A stretch of DNA of 64,000 nucleotides from Nocardioides sp. SR21 (GCF_022761125.1 NZ_JAKWJR010000002.1:434001-498000), one strand, 5' to 3'. Shown: positions 7,151 through 15,673, counted from the first letter of the stretch. Notes: generated by a model from the letters alone, not told the origin. Made by a program: numbers and translations.

Positions 7151-7891
7151 GTGAGCTCCGAGGACGCGGGCGCGGGCGCGCCCGCCGCGAAGAAGAAGCA
7201 CCTGCCCATCTGGCAGGAGACGCTGCTGCTGCTGGCGATCGCGCTGGTGCTGGCGATCGTCATCAAGGCGCTCTTCGTGCAGGCGTTCTACATCCCGTCC
7301 GAGTCCATGGAGCCCGGGCTGGTCAAGGACGACAAGATCCTGGTGCAGAAGCCGTCGTACTGGTTCGGCGACGGCCCGTCGCGCGGTGACGTCGTCGTGT
7401 TCGAGGACCCGGGCGGCTGGCTGCCGCCCGAGGAGGCCGCCACGACCAGCGGGATCCCTCAGCTGCTGTCGAAGATCGGTCTCTACCCGTCCGGCGGGCA
7501 CCTGGTGAAGCGCGTGATCGGGGTCGCGGGCGACACGATCGTCTGCTGCGACGACGACGGCCGGATCGAGGTGAACGGCGTAGCGCTCGACGAGGAGGAC
7601 TACGCGCGGCCCGACGAGGCCGGCTGCTACGGGCCGATGCCCGAGGGCGGCGCGTGCGACTGGACCGCCGGACCGGTGCCGGACGGCCACGTCTTCGTGA
7701 TGGGCGACAACCGCAACCGCTCCGCCGACTCGAGCTTCCATCTCTGCGAGGGCGCGACCGACTGCACCGACGACCCGTACGTCGACGTCGACGGGGTGGT
7801 CGGCAAGGTGTTCGTGCTGCTGTGGCCGCGCGAGCGGTTCGGCTTCCTGCACCGTCCCGACACGTTCGAGGACGTGCCGGACGCCTCCTGA
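7151..7891 (+). CDS. lepB: Signal peptidase I, second copy
   Basis: 246 residues, a paralogue of the 5637 gene with the same architecture: transmembrane helix (about 24-43), Ser52 in IPSESMEPG, Lys120 in HLVKRVIGVAGD, and GDNRNRSADS. The paired Cys insertion (CCDDDG, GCYGPMPEGGACDW) is conserved. The paralogues share a 74-bp stretch with no mismatch (5766-5839 and 7226-7299), covering the transmembrane helix up to the active site, while other parts have diverged. Both active sites are intact. The N-terminus is shorter and Ala/Gly-rich. GTG start, probably leaderless. Confidence 0.95.
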   Translation: MSSEDAGAGAPAAKKKHLPIWQETLLLLAIALVLAIVIKALFVQAFYIPSESMEPGLVKDDKILVQKPSYWFGDGPSRGDVVVFEDPGGWLPPEEAATTSGIPQLLSKIGLYPSGGHLVKRVIGVAGDTIVCCDDDGRIEVNGVALDEEDYARPDEAGCYGPMPEGGACDWTAGPVPDGHVFVMGDNRNRSADSSFHLCEGATDCTDDPYVDVDGVVGKVFVLLWPRERFGFLHRPDTFEDVPDAS

Positions 7892-7901
7892 GCCAGGGAG
7901 A

Positions 7902-7907
7902 TAGAGT
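7902..7907 (+). promoter_or_regulatory. -10 element TAGAGT, leaderless start of the DUF2469 gene
   Basis: TAGAGT ends 7 nt before the GTG at 7915, with no SD. Confidence 0.65.
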
Positions 7908-7914
7908 CGTCGGT

Positions 7915-8223
7915 GTGAGCGCGGAGGACCTCGAGAAGTACGAGACCGAGATGGAGCTGACGCTCTACCGGGAGTACCGCGACGTCGTCGGGATCTTCAA
8001 GTACGTCGTCGAGACCGACCGCCGGTTCTACCTGTGCAACCAGGTCGACGTGAAGGCGCGCACCGAGGCCGGGGACGTGTTCTTCGAGGTCTCGATGAGC
8101 GACGCGTGGGTGTGGGACATGTACCGTCCCGCCCGCTTCGCGAAGAACGTGAAGGTGCTGACGTTCAAGGACGTCAACGTCGAGGAGCTCAGCCCGGCGG
8201 AGATCGACCTGCCGAAGGGCTGA
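7915..8223 (+). CDS. DUF2469 family protein
   Basis: 102 residues. SAEDLEKYETEMELTLYREY, then RDVVGIFKYVVETDRRFYLCN and the SMSDAWVWDMYRPARFAKNVKVLTFKDVN block are typical of DUF2469, a small acidic cytoplasmic protein found almost only in Actinobacteria and always near rnhB/lepB. Function is unknown. No enzymatic motif is visible. The start is fixed by the adjacent -10 hexamer. Confidence 0.9.
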   Translation: MSAEDLEKYETEMELTLYREYRDVVGIFKYVVETDRRFYLCNQVDVKARTEAGDVFFEVSMSDAWVWDMYRPARFAKNVKVLTFKDVNVEELSPAEIDLPKG

Positions 8224-8324
8224 TCCGGCCCACCTTCCGTCCACAACGGGGCGTCCGACCCGGCGTTCCACAGCCGCCCCGCGCCGGCCCCCTCGGTGTC
8301 CACGCGCCCGGCGACGCTGAACGC

Positions 8325-8699
8325 ATGACGAGGACGACGACGGCGGCGATCAAGCAGGCCCTCGGTGCGTACGGCGAGGCACTCGCCGCGCGGCACCTGG
8401 TCGAGCAGGGCATGGTCCTGCTCGACCGCAACTGGCGCTGCGAAGCGGGCGAGATCGACCTGGTGCTGCGCGACGGCGACGTGCTCGTCGTGTGCGAGGT
8501 GAAGACCCGCAGCAGCGTCCGGTACGGCACGCCGCACGAGGCGGTCACCGACATCAAGGTGGCTCGGCTGCGACGCCTGGCCGCCCGGTGGATCGAGGCC
8601 CGCGGGGTCGCCGTCCGCGACATCCGCATCGACATGGTCGGCATCGTCCGGCCGCGGCGCGGCGCCTCGGTCCTCGACCACGTGCGGGGGATCGGCTGA
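8325..8699 (+). CDS. UPF0102 / YraN family endonuclease-like protein
   Basis: 124 residues from the ATG at 8325. GAYGEALAARHLVEQGMVLL, then CEAGEIDLVLRDGDVLVVCEVKTRSS show the PD-(D/E)XK-like core (E..D...EVK) of the YraN family. The role is uncertain; proximity to comM, dprA and xerC suggests DNA processing. Its stop overlaps the comM ATG (TGATG). Moderate confidence in start, as no SD is clear. Confidence 0.85.
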   Translation: MTRTTTAAIKQALGAYGEALAARHLVEQGMVLLDRNWRCEAGEIDLVLRDGDVLVVCEVKTRSSVRYGTPHEAVTDIKVARLRRLAARWIEARGVAVRDIRIDMVGIVRPRRGASVLDHVRGIG

Positions 8700-10285
8700 T
8701 GCCCTTCGCCACCGCCCACACCGTCTCCCTGCACGGCGCCGTCGGTCACCTGATCGACGTGCAGACCGACGTGTCGCCCGGCCAGGTCGGCGTGACCATG
8801 GTCGGCCGCGCCGACACCACGATCAACGAGGCACGCGACCGGTGCCGGATGGCGATCATCAACAGCGAGCTGGACTGGCCGGCCACCCGGCGGATCACGA
8901 TCCTGCTGTCTCCGGCCGACCTGCTGAAGCACGGCACGCACTTCGACCTGGCCGTCGCGGTCTCGGTGCTGGCCGCGGCGGGCACGGTCCCGGCGGCGGC
9001 GCTGGAGGGCGTGGCGTTCATCGGGGAGCTCACCCTCGACGGCAACCTCCGCTCGGTCACCGGGGTGCTGCCGATGGTGCTGGCCGCGGCCGAGCGTGGG
9101 ATCCGCGCTGTGTTCGTGCCCGAGCCGCAGACCCGGGAGGCGGCGATGGTCGCGGACATGAGCGTGATCGGCGTCCGCTCCCTGGGGCAGGTGGTCGCGG
9201 TGCTGCGTGACGAGGAGGTCCCCGACGCTCCGCCGGTCGCGCCGACGTCCGGAGCCCGGCTGCTGGCGTGGCGCGGGCAGGAGCGGCTCGACGAGCTCGA
9301 CCTGGCCGACCTGCTCGGCATCGCGGACGCGCGGTACGCCGTCGAGGTCGCCGCCGCCGGCGGCCACCACCTCCTGCTCTCGGGGCCGAAGGGCTGCGGC
9401 AAGACCAGCCTGGTCGAGCGGATCCAGGGGATCCTGCCGGACCTCTCGCGCGACGAGTCCGTCGAGCTGAGCGCGATCCACTCACTGGCCGGGACCCTCG
9501 ACCCCGAGGCCGGCTTCCCGACCCGGCCACCCTTCTCGGCGCCCCACCACGACGCCAGCAAGGCGAGCCTGATCGGTGGCGGGCTCGGCGCCGTACGCCC
9601 CGGTGAGGTCAGCAAGGCGCACACCGGCGTGCTGTTCCTCGACGAGTTCCCGCTGTTCCGGTCCGACGTGATCGAGGCGCTCCGGCAGCCGCTCGAGAAC
9701 GGCGACGTCACGATCGCGCGCCGCGACGAGTCGGTGACGCTGCCCGCGCGCGGCATGGTGGTGCTGGCTGCGAACCCGTGCCCCTGCGGCGACTACTCCG
9801 GGGACGTCCGGATCAACCGGTGCACGTGCCGGGAGGCGCAGCGCCGCGACTACCGCAACAAGGTGACCGGTCCGGTCGCCGACCGGGTCGACATCGTCCG
9901 GCACCTGCCGCCGCTGCGGCGCAACGACGGTCTGGCCGACCTCGAGCCGGCCGAGTCCTCGGCCGCGGTGCGCCGCCGGGTCGAGGCGGCGCGGGGGCGG
10001 CAGGCGGAGCGGTACGCCGACACCCACTGGCGGCTCAACGGCCACGCCCCGGGCCCGGTGCTGCGCGACCGCTGGCCGCTGACCAAAGCGGGGCAGAAGG
10101 CCGTCGACGACCGGCTCTACGACGGCAAGCTCAGCCGCCGCGGCGCGACCCGGGTGCACCGGCTCGCGTGGACCGTCGCCGACCTGCGTGCCCTCGACCA
10201 GCCCGGGCTCGACGAGGTGGACACCGCCCTGCGGCTGCGCACCGGTGACCCGCTGCTGCTCTCGATGCTGGAGCGAGCGGGATGA
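8699..10285 (+). CDS. comM: YifB/ComM family Mg-chelatase-like AAA+ ATPase
   Basis: 528 residues. N-terminal Lon-like S16 domain (about 20-165: MVGRADTTINEARDRCRMAI and STAT-like GELTLDGNLRSVTGVLP). The AAA+ Mg-chelatase domain has Walker A GPKGCGKTSL (about 229-238) and Walker B GVLFLDEFPLF. It is followed by a cysteine cluster NPCPCGDYSGDVRINRCTC that should bind a metal. The C-terminal Mg_chelatase_C domain includes GATRVHRLAWTVADL. ComM is a hexameric helicase that aids branch migration of transformed DNA. It overlaps yraN by 1 nt and dprA by 4 nt, so it is within one coupled cluster. Confidence 0.93.
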   Translation: MPFATAHTVSLHGAVGHLIDVQTDVSPGQVGVTMVGRADTTINEARDRCRMAIINSELDWPATRRITILLSPADLLKHGTHFDLAVAVSVLAAAGTVPAAALEGVAFIGELTLDGNLRSVTGVLPMVLAAAERGIRAVFVPEPQTREAAMVADMSVIGVRSLGQVVAVLRDEEVPDAPPVAPTSGARLLAWRGQERLDELDLADLLGIADARYAVEVAAAGGHHLLLSGPKGCGKTSLVERIQGILPDLSRDESVELSAIHSLAGTLDPEAGFPTRPPFSAPHHDASKASLIGGGLGAVRPGEVSKAHTGVLFLDEFPLFRSDVIEALRQPLENGDVTIARRDESVTLPARGMVVLAANPCPCGDYSGDVRINRCTCREAQRRDYRNKVTGPVADRVDIVRHLPPLRRNDGLADLEPAESSAAVRRRVEAARGRQAERYADTHWRLNGHAPGPVLRDRWPLTKAGQKAVDDRLYDGKLSRRGATRVHRLAWTVADLRALDQPGLDEVDTALRLRTGDPLLLSMLERAG

Positions 10286-11409
10286 GTGCCGAGCGGCTGG
10301 CCCGGGTCGCCCTCTCGGCGATCGGGGAGCCCGGCGACCCACGGCTGCTCGACCTGGTGGCACAGCACGGTGCGGTGGACGTCCACCACCGGCTGGTCGC
10401 CGACCACGACGTGGCCGACCTGCAGACCGACCCGGCCGCCCGGCGATCCGCGACCGACCCCGAGAGGACGCTGCACGAGGCCGCGCGGCTCGGGCTGCGG
10501 TTCGTGGTGCCGGGCGACGACGAGTGGCCGGGCTCGCTCGACGACCTGGCGGTCGCGGCCCCGCTGCAGCGACGCGGCGGCGTCCCCCTCGGCCTGTGGG
10601 TGCGCGGCCCGGTGCGGCTCGACCAGCTGACCGGCTCGGTCGCGGTCGTCGGCTCGCGCTCCGCCACGACGTACGGCGCCGACGTCGCCGCCGAGATCGC
10701 GGCCACCGTGGCCGAGGCGGACCGCGCGGTGGTCTCCGGGGCGGCCTTCGGGATCGACCAGGCCGGCCACCGGGGCGCGCTCGCGGGTGGGGGAGTGACG
10801 GTCGCGGTGCTCGCCTGCGGCGCGGACCGGGTCTACCCGGCCGCGCACCGCCAGCTGATCGACCACATCGGCGCCCACGGCGCGGTCGTGTCCGAAGCCC
10901 TGCCCGGGTGGGCGCCGACCCGGCTCCGCTTCCTCGCCCGCAACCGGCTGATCGCCGCGCTGACCTCCGGCACCGTCGTGGTCGAGGCCGCGGTTCGCAG
11001 CGGCGCGCTCAACACCGCGAACTGGGCGACCCGGCTCAACCGGTCGGTCCTCGGGGTTCCCGGCCCGGTCACCAGCGCACCGTCCCAAGGTGTGCACCAG
11101 CTGATCCGCTCCGGCGCGGCGACGCTGGTGGCCTCGGGCGCCGACGTGCTCGAAGCCGTCGGCGCCGCGGGCGAGCACCTCGCCTCCGAGCCGCGCGGCC
11201 CGGACCGCGCCCGCGACCGGCTCAGCACCCGCCAGCAGCAGGTGCTCGACGCCGTCCCGGTCTCCGCCGCGGTCGTGGCGACCTCGATCGCCCGCACCGC
11301 CGGCGTCGGCACCGCCGCGGTGCGGGCTGAGCTGGACCGGCTCGCCGCGCTCGGCCTCGTCCAGCGCGACCAGGACCGGTGGCGGCTCGCCGCGCGGGCT
11401 CAGGACTGA
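10282..11409 (+). CDS. dprA: DNA-processing protein DprA
   Basis: 375 residues. A Rossmann-like core carries SVAVVGSRSATTYG, VVSGAAFGIDQAGHRGAL, GADRVYPAAHRQLI and FLARNRLIAALTSGTVVVEA, the DprA/Smf signature. The C-terminal part (about 305-370: STRQQQVLDAVPV, VGTAAVRAELDRLAALGLVQRD) is a winged-helix domain. DprA loads RecA on incoming single-stranded DNA. ATG start overlaps the comM stop by 4 nt. No comEA/comEC genes are in the window. Confidence 0.94.
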   Translation: MSAERLARVALSAIGEPGDPRLLDLVAQHGAVDVHHRLVADHDVADLQTDPAARRSATDPERTLHEAARLGLRFVVPGDDEWPGSLDDLAVAAPLQRRGGVPLGLWVRGPVRLDQLTGSVAVVGSRSATTYGADVAAEIAATVAEADRAVVSGAAFGIDQAGHRGALAGGGVTVAVLACGADRVYPAAHRQLIDHIGAHGAVVSEALPGWAPTRLRFLARNRLIAALTSGTVVVEAAVRSGALNTANWATRLNRSVLGVPGPVTSAPSQGVHQLIRSGAATLVASGADVLEAVGAAGEHLASEPRGPDRARDRLSTRQQQVLDAVPVSAAVVATSIARTAGVGTAAVRAELDRLAALGLVQRDQDRWRLAARAQD

Positions 11410-11425
11410 GGAGGCTGATGCTTCC

Positions 11426-11431
11426 TAGACT
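11426..11431 (+). promoter_or_regulatory. -10 element TAGACT, leaderless start of xerC
   Basis: TAGACT ends 6 nt before the GTG at 11438; this argues for that GTG over the one at 11435. Confidence 0.6.
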
Positions 11432-11437
11432 CGAGTG

Positions 11438-12367
11438 GTGAGCGACGAGGACGTGCTGCCCGAGCCGATGGCGCGGGTGCTGGGGGAGTACGAGCGGCAC
11501 CTCGCCGTCGAGCGCGACCTGACCGCGCACACCGTCCGGGCGTACATCTCGGACGTCGGCGGCCTGCTCGACCACGCCGCTCGTCTCGGCTGCACCGACG
11601 TCGGCGAGCTCGACCTCAGGACCCTGCGCAGCTGGCTGGCCAAGCAGCAGACCCTGGGCAAGTCGCGCACGACGATCGCCCGCCGGGCGACCGCGGCCCG
11701 GGTGTTCACCGCGTGGCTGGCACGCACCGGTCGCGCGCCGACCGACGCCGGCGCCAGCCTCGGCTCACCCAAGGCGCACAAGACGCTGCCGCCGGTGCTG
11801 CGCGCCGACGAGGCCAGCGACCTGATCCGGGCCGCGACCGAGCGCGCCGACGACGGCAGCCCGGTGGGGCTGCGCGACGTCGCGATGCTCGAGCTGCTCT
11901 ACGCCACCGGCATCCGGGTCGGCGAGCTGGTCGGCCTGGACATCGACGACCTGGACCGCGAGCGGAACGTGGTGCGGGTGTTCGGCAAGGGCCGCAAGGA
12001 GCGGACCGTGCCGTTCGGACGACCGGCCGCACGCGCGGTCGACTTCTGGCTCAAGCACGCCCGCCCGCTCCTGGTCGTCGACGGCAGCGGGCCGGCGCTG
12101 TTCCTCGGTGCTCGCGGCAGGCGGATCGACCAGCGGGCGGTCCGCGAGATGGTGCACCGCCGGATCGCGGACGTGCCCGGTGCCCCGGACATCGGCCCGC
12201 ACGGACTCCGGCACACCGCGGCCACGCACCTGCTCGAGGGCGGTGCCGACCTCCGGTCGGTCCAGGAGCTGCTCGGTCACGCCTCACTGGCGACCACGCA
12301 GCTGTACACCCACGTGACCACCGACCGGCTGCGGCGGGCCTACCAGCAGGCGCACCCGCGTGCGTGA
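11438..12367 (+). CDS. xerC: Tyrosine recombinase XerC
   Basis: 309 residues. N-terminal core-binding SAM-like domain (about 12-105: LGEYERHLAVERDLTAHTVR). The catalytic domain contains Arg in LYATGIRVGELVGLDIDDLD, the HGLRHTAATHLLEGG box (His-x-x-Arg), GHASLATTQLYTHVT with the nucleophilic Tyr, and the KGRKERTVPFG loop. XerC resolves chromosome dimers at dif with XerD. Position within the dprA-rpsB core cluster and lack of mobile-element flanks support the housekeeping role over a phage integrase. Its end overlaps the next gene by 8 nt. Confidence 0.92.
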   Translation: MSDEDVLPEPMARVLGEYERHLAVERDLTAHTVRAYISDVGGLLDHAARLGCTDVGELDLRTLRSWLAKQQTLGKSRTTIARRATAARVFTAWLARTGRAPTDAGASLGSPKAHKTLPPVLRADEASDLIRAATERADDGSPVGLRDVAMLELLYATGIRVGELVGLDIDDLDRERNVVRVFGKGRKERTVPFGRPAARAVDFWLKHARPLLVVDGSGPALFLGARGRRIDQRAVREMVHRRIADVPGAPDIGPHGLRHTAATHLLEGGADLRSVQELLGHASLATTQLYTHVTTDRLRRAYQQAHPRA

Positions 12368-12785
12368 GTACCGCTCCGTCGTCGCCGGCGGCCTGCCCGA
12401 GCTCGACCAGCGCCTCTCCGACGAGCTGGACACGTTCAACGCGGCCGCCACGCCCGGGGTCGACGCGGCCCGGGAGCTCACGGTGCAGCTGCTCGACGAG
12501 TCCGGTGAGCTCGCCGCCGGCCTCAGCGGGTGGACCTGGGGCGTCGCCGCCGGGATCGGCATGACCTGGGTCCGCGACGACACGCGCGGCGCCGGCCTCG
12601 GCTCCCGCCTGCTCGCGTCGTTCGAGGACGAGGCGCGGGCGCGCGGGTGCACGCACGTGTTCGTCACGTCATTCACCTTCCAGGCGCCGGGGTTCTACGA
12701 GCGGCACGGCTATCGCGAGATCTTCCGGTGGGACGGCGTCCCGACCCCGGGGGCCGCAGACGTGCATCTGCGCAAGGACCTCTGA
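12360..12785 (+). CDS. GNAT family N-acetyltransferase
   Basis: 141 residues from a GTG that overlaps xerC. The acetyl-CoA pocket is MTWVRDDTRGAGLGSRLLASFEDEARARG, followed by [21 protein letters not shown] and a C-terminal HLRKDL strand. That end resembles acetyltransferases whose last strand reads xxMxKxL. The substrate is unknown. Its 3' end overlaps, in the opposite direction, the predicted 3' end of the M23-like gene by about 117 bp. Confidence 0.85.
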   Translation: MREYRSVVAGGLPELDQRLSDELDTFNAAATPGVDAARELTVQLLDESGELAAGLSGWTWGVAAGIGMTWVRDDTRGAGLGSRLLASFEDEARARGCTHVFVTSFTFQAPGFYERHGYREIFRWDGVPTPGAADVHLRKDL

Positions 12786-13382
12786 GCCGCAGCTCCGGTC
12801 GTGCAGGTCCTGGATCGGTGCCCGCCAGCCGGCGTAGGGCATCGCGGTCACTCGCGCGGCGATCGGCTCCGCGCGCCAGAGGGGCAGCAGCCGCACGGGG
12901 CCCGCGCCGACCAGGCGCAGTGGGTCGAGGTAGGTCTCGCCGCGGATCCAGCCCCAGTGCAGGCACGAGCGGGGCAGGCAGTGGGACCCGGTGGGGGAGA
13001 GCCGCCCGATCCGGTCGCCGGCGCCGACGGACGTGCCGACGGTGACGGTCGCGTCGACCGGCTCGTACGTCGTGCGGGTGTCGCCGTGCGAGACCACGAC
13101 CACCCCGCGACCGGCGAGCACGCCCGCCCAGGTGACCGTCCCGGGGAGCGCGGCCCGCACCGGCTGGCCGGGGGAGCCCAGCAGGTCGACGCCGCGGTGA
13201 CCTGCACCCCAGGGGTCTGCGGGCGGGTCGAAGTCGGCCATGACGTCGGGCGCGGGCACCAGCGGCCACACGCCCACGGGATCGGTGTCGGCCGATGCCG
13301 GCCGCGGCACCAGCAGCCCCGCGAGGACGGTCAGGAGGACGGCGAGGAGCACGGTGAGGAGGAGGGCGATCCGGGTGGTCAT
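12669..13382 (-). CDS. M23-like peptidase domain protein, probably catalytically degenerate, secreted
   Basis: 237 residues from the ATG at 13382, with a signal peptide (about 1-31: [20 protein letters not shown], then PRPASA). The LytM/M23 fold is visible as [44 protein letters not shown] and [19 protein letters not shown]. The HxxxD zinc pair is present (HRGVD), but the YxH motif reads TYEP and the usual HxH reads CLH, so the catalytic His appears lost. It may be an amidase activator or a non-enzymatic wall protein. Divergent from rpsB, the same place as the M23 gene in mycobacteria. The last 39 codons overlap the GNAT gene; the true end could be shorter only if sequence is wrong. Confidence 0.8.
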   Translation of the reverse strand: MTTRIALLLTVLLAVLLTVLAGLLVPRPASADTDPVGVWPLVPAPDVMADFDPPADPWGAGHRGVDLLGSPGQPVRAALPGTVTWAGVLAGRGVVVVSHGDTRTTYEPVDATVTVGTSVGAGDRIGRLSPTGSHCLPRSCLHWGWIRGETYLDPLRLVGAGPVRLLPLWRAEPIAARVTAMPYAGWRAPIQDLHDRSCGSEVLAQMHVCGPRGRDAVPPEDLAIAVPLVEPRRLEGE

Positions 13383-13493
13383 GGGTCGACCCTGTGCCGG
13401 TCCGGGGACGATCGGCGGGCACCGCGTCCGGGGCTGTGGACAGCCCGGTCGGAGGGGGCGCCTGTGGATTCGCCGGGGCCCCGGTCGGTGGAC

Positions 13494-13754
13494 TACTCTG
13501 GTCGACGCAATCCTTGCGGATTGACTACGCACGCTCGCAGACCGCGACGGGCCCTGGAACTCCGAGGTCCCGACCACCCGTGGGCGCCGATCCTCAGTCC
13601 GGCTGGGCAACCAGTCGGTCGGATCGCGCGCGAGCGTCAGGGCGACCGGCACCCGCCGGGAGCAACGAACTGTAAACACCGATGGGTCCCACCCGGTCCG
13701 GCCTGGTTCAAGGCAGGACAGCACGGGCGCGGGCTCGAACAACAGGAGATTCAC
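13494..13754 (+). promoter_or_regulatory. rpsB leader region (371-bp intergenic stretch)
   Basis: Between the M23-like gene and rpsB there is no gene. TACTCT at 13494-13499 is the best -10 candidate, giving a leader of about 250 nt before the rpsB SD (aggag at 13744). The leader contains short stems such as GGGTCCCACCC around 13684-13694. Ribosomal protein S2 represses its own operon through leader RNA in other bacteria, so a regulatory structure is plausible here but not shown. Confidence 0.35.
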
Positions 13755-14696
13755 ATGGCAGTCGTGACCATGCGCCAGCTTCTCGAGAGCGGCGTGCACT
13801 TCGGACACCAGACCCGTCGCTGGAACCCGAAGATGAAGCGCTTCATCATGACCGAGCGCAACGGCATCTACATCATCGACCTGCAGCAGTCGCTGGCCTA
13901 CATCGACCGCTCGTACGCCTTCGTCAAGGAGACGGTCGCCAAGGGCGGCACGATCATGTTCGTCGGCACGAAGAAGCAGGCCCAGGAGGCCATCGCCGAG
14001 CAGGCGACCCGCGTCGGCATGCCGTACGTCAACCAGCGCTGGCTCGGTGGCATGCTCACCAACTTCCAGACGGTGCACCAGCGGATCAACCGCCTCAAGG
14101 AGCTCGACGAGATCGACTTCGACGACGTCGCGGGCAGCAGCCGCACCAAGAAGGAGCTGCTGCAGATGCGCCGCGAGCGCGACAAGCTGAACAAGTCGCT
14201 CGGCGGTATCCGCGAGATGACCCGGACCCCGTCCGCGGTCTGGATCGTCGACACCAACAAGGAGCACCTCGCCGTCGAGGAGGCGCGCAAGCTGCGCATC
14301 CCGATCATCGGCATCCTGGACTCCAACTGCGACCCGGACCTCGTCGACTTCCCGATCCCGGGCAACGACGACGCGATCCGCGCCGTCGGCCTGCTGACCC
14401 GCGTGGTCGCCGACGCCGTCGCCGAGGGCCTCATCGCCCGCTCGGGCGCCAAGCCGTCCGAGGGTGCCGAGGCCGTGGGTGCCGAGGAGCCGCTGCCCGA
14501 GTGGGAGCGCGAGCTGCTGGGTGGCGAGGCTGAGGCCGCCGCTGTCGAGGCGACCGGTGGCGACGCCACCGCCGACGCCCCGGCCGCCGAGGCCACCGGT
14601 GCCTCCACCGAGGCCGCTGAGGCCGCCGAGGCCACCGAGGCCGCTGAGGCCCCCGAGGCCCCCGAGGCGACCCCGGCCGCCGACGCCCAGGCCTGA
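13755..14696 (+). CDS. rpsB: 30S ribosomal protein S2
   Basis: 313 residues from the ATG 6 nt after an aggag SD. The first 240 residues are a canonical S2: [20 protein letters not shown], then [35 protein letters not shown] and [28 protein letters not shown]. From about 255 the tail is Ala/Glu/Thr/Pro-rich and lacks order-promoting residues ([20 protein letters not shown]), about 55 residues longer than a minimal S2. Operon: rpsB-tsf, 33 bp apart. Confidence 0.97.
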   Translation: MAVVTMRQLLESGVHFGHQTRRWNPKMKRFIMTERNGIYIIDLQQSLAYIDRSYAFVKETVAKGGTIMFVGTKKQAQEAIAEQATRVGMPYVNQRWLGGMLTNFQTVHQRINRLKELDEIDFDDVAGSSRTKKELLQMRRERDKLNKSLGGIREMTRTPSAVWIVDTNKEHLAVEEARKLRIPIIGILDSNCDPDLVDFPIPGNDDAIRAVGLLTRVVADAVAEGLIARSGAKPSEGAEAVGAEEPLPEWERELLGGEAEAAAVEATGGDATADAPAAEATGASTEAAEAAEATEAAEAPEAPEATPAADAQA

Positions 14697-14729
14697 CCCG
14701 CACACCGACGTACCTGAGAAGGAACCCAC

Positions 14730-15539
14730 ATGGCTTACACCGCAGCCGACGTCAAGAAGCTCCGTGAGCTGACCCAGGCCGGCATGATGGACTGCAAGAA
14801 GGCGCTCGACGAGTCCGACGGCGACTTCGACAAGGCCGTCGAGCTGCTCCGCGTGAAGGGTGCGGCCAAGGCCGCCGCCCGGGCCGCGGAGCGCGAGGCC
14901 TCGGCCGGTCTGGTCGCCGCTTCCGGCAACGCCCTGATCAGCCTCAAGGCCGAGACGGACTTCGTCGCGAAGAACGACGCGTTCATCGCCGCCGCCCAGC
15001 AGATCGCGGACGCCGCCGACGCCAACAAGACCGGCGACGCCGAGGCGCTCAAGGCCGTCTCGCTCGGCGACAAGACGGTCGGCGAGACCGTCGAGGAGCT
15101 CGCCCGGACCATCGGCGAGAAGATCGAGCTCGGCGAGGTCGCCTACTTCGAGGGCAGCACCACGGTGTACCTCCACAAGAAGGCGTCCGACCTGCCCCCG
15201 ACCCTCGGCGTGCTCGTCGAGTTCGAGGGTGACGAGGCCGCCGCGAAGCAGGCTGCCCAGCAGGCCGCCGCGCTGAAGGCCCAGTTCCTCACCAGCGACC
15301 AGGTCCCGGCCGACGTCGTCGAGGCCGAGAAGGACGTGCTGACCAAGAAGACGCTCGAGGAGGGCAAGCCCGAGGCTGCCGTCGCGAAGATCGTCGAGGG
15401 TCGCATCAACGCGTTCTTCAAGGAGATCGTCCTGCTCGACCAGGAGTCGGTCTTCGAGGCCAAGAAGTCGGTCAAGCAGGTCCTGGACGCCGCCAACACC
15501 TCCGTGACGCGGTTCGCCCGTTTCGAGGTCGGCGCCTGA
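14730..15539 (+). CDS. tsf: Elongation factor Ts
   Basis: 269 residues. N-terminal UBA-like domain and signature [25 protein letters not shown], then [15 protein letters not shown], the TDFVAKN loop that displaces Mg from EF-Tu. EF-Ts recycles EF-Tu-GDP to EF-Tu-GTP. SD gagaagga precedes the ATG. Length is typical for actinobacterial EF-Ts. Confidence 0.97.
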   Translation: MAYTAADVKKLRELTQAGMMDCKKALDESDGDFDKAVELLRVKGAAKAAARAAEREASAGLVAASGNALISLKAETDFVAKNDAFIAAAQQIADAADANKTGDAEALKAVSLGDKTVGETVEELARTIGEKIELGEVAYFEGSTTVYLHKKASDLPPTLGVLVEFEGDEAAAKQAAQQAAALKAQFLTSDQVPADVVEAEKDVLTKKTLEEGKPEAAVAKIVEGRINAFFKEIVLLDQESVFEAKKSVKQVLDAANTSVTRFARFEVGA

Positions 15540-15542
15540 GCA

Positions 15543-15555
15543 GCTAGGTTCTAGC
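15543..15555 (+). promoter_or_regulatory. Putative pyrH promoter: TAGGTT inside a short palindrome
   Basis: GCTAG-GTT-CTAGC is a perfect 5-bp inverted repeat that contains the -10-like TAGGTT (15545-15550). It is 25 bp before the SD of the small leader reading frame at 15581. The palindrome could be an operator overlapping the promoter. Confidence 0.4.
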
Positions 15556-15580
15556 CAGACCACACGAGGAGGCCGGTGCG

Positions 15581-15673
15581 ATGACAGAGACCCTGATCAT
15601 CGGACCGGCCTTCTCGCATGTCCGCACGCAGCTCGACCCCCACATCCAGGACGTACGAAGGAGCCGCCCGTGA
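15581..15673 (+). CDS. Putative 30-codon leader peptide upstream of pyrH
   Basis: ATG at 15581 has a strong aggagg SD 8 nt upstream. The frame runs 30 codons ([20 protein letters not shown], then [10 protein letters not shown]) and its TGA overlaps the pyrH GTG (GTGA). pyrH has only a weak SD of its own (cgaagg). The arrangement suggests a translated leader coupled to pyrH. No run of one amino acid suggests attenuation. I do not recognise homologues; it may also be the remnant of a longer gene. Confidence 0.45.
   Translation: MTETLIIGPAFSHVRTQLDPHIQDVRRSRP

Noticed and set aside
11438-12367. Phage or island integrase
   Set aside because: Tyrosine recombinase lies in the core dprA-rpsB synteny and has XerC features; no att sites.
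12669-15563. A single 964-residue minus-strand protein
   Set aside because: It is the mirror frame of rpsB and tsf; only the last 237 residues (from 13382) form a real gene.
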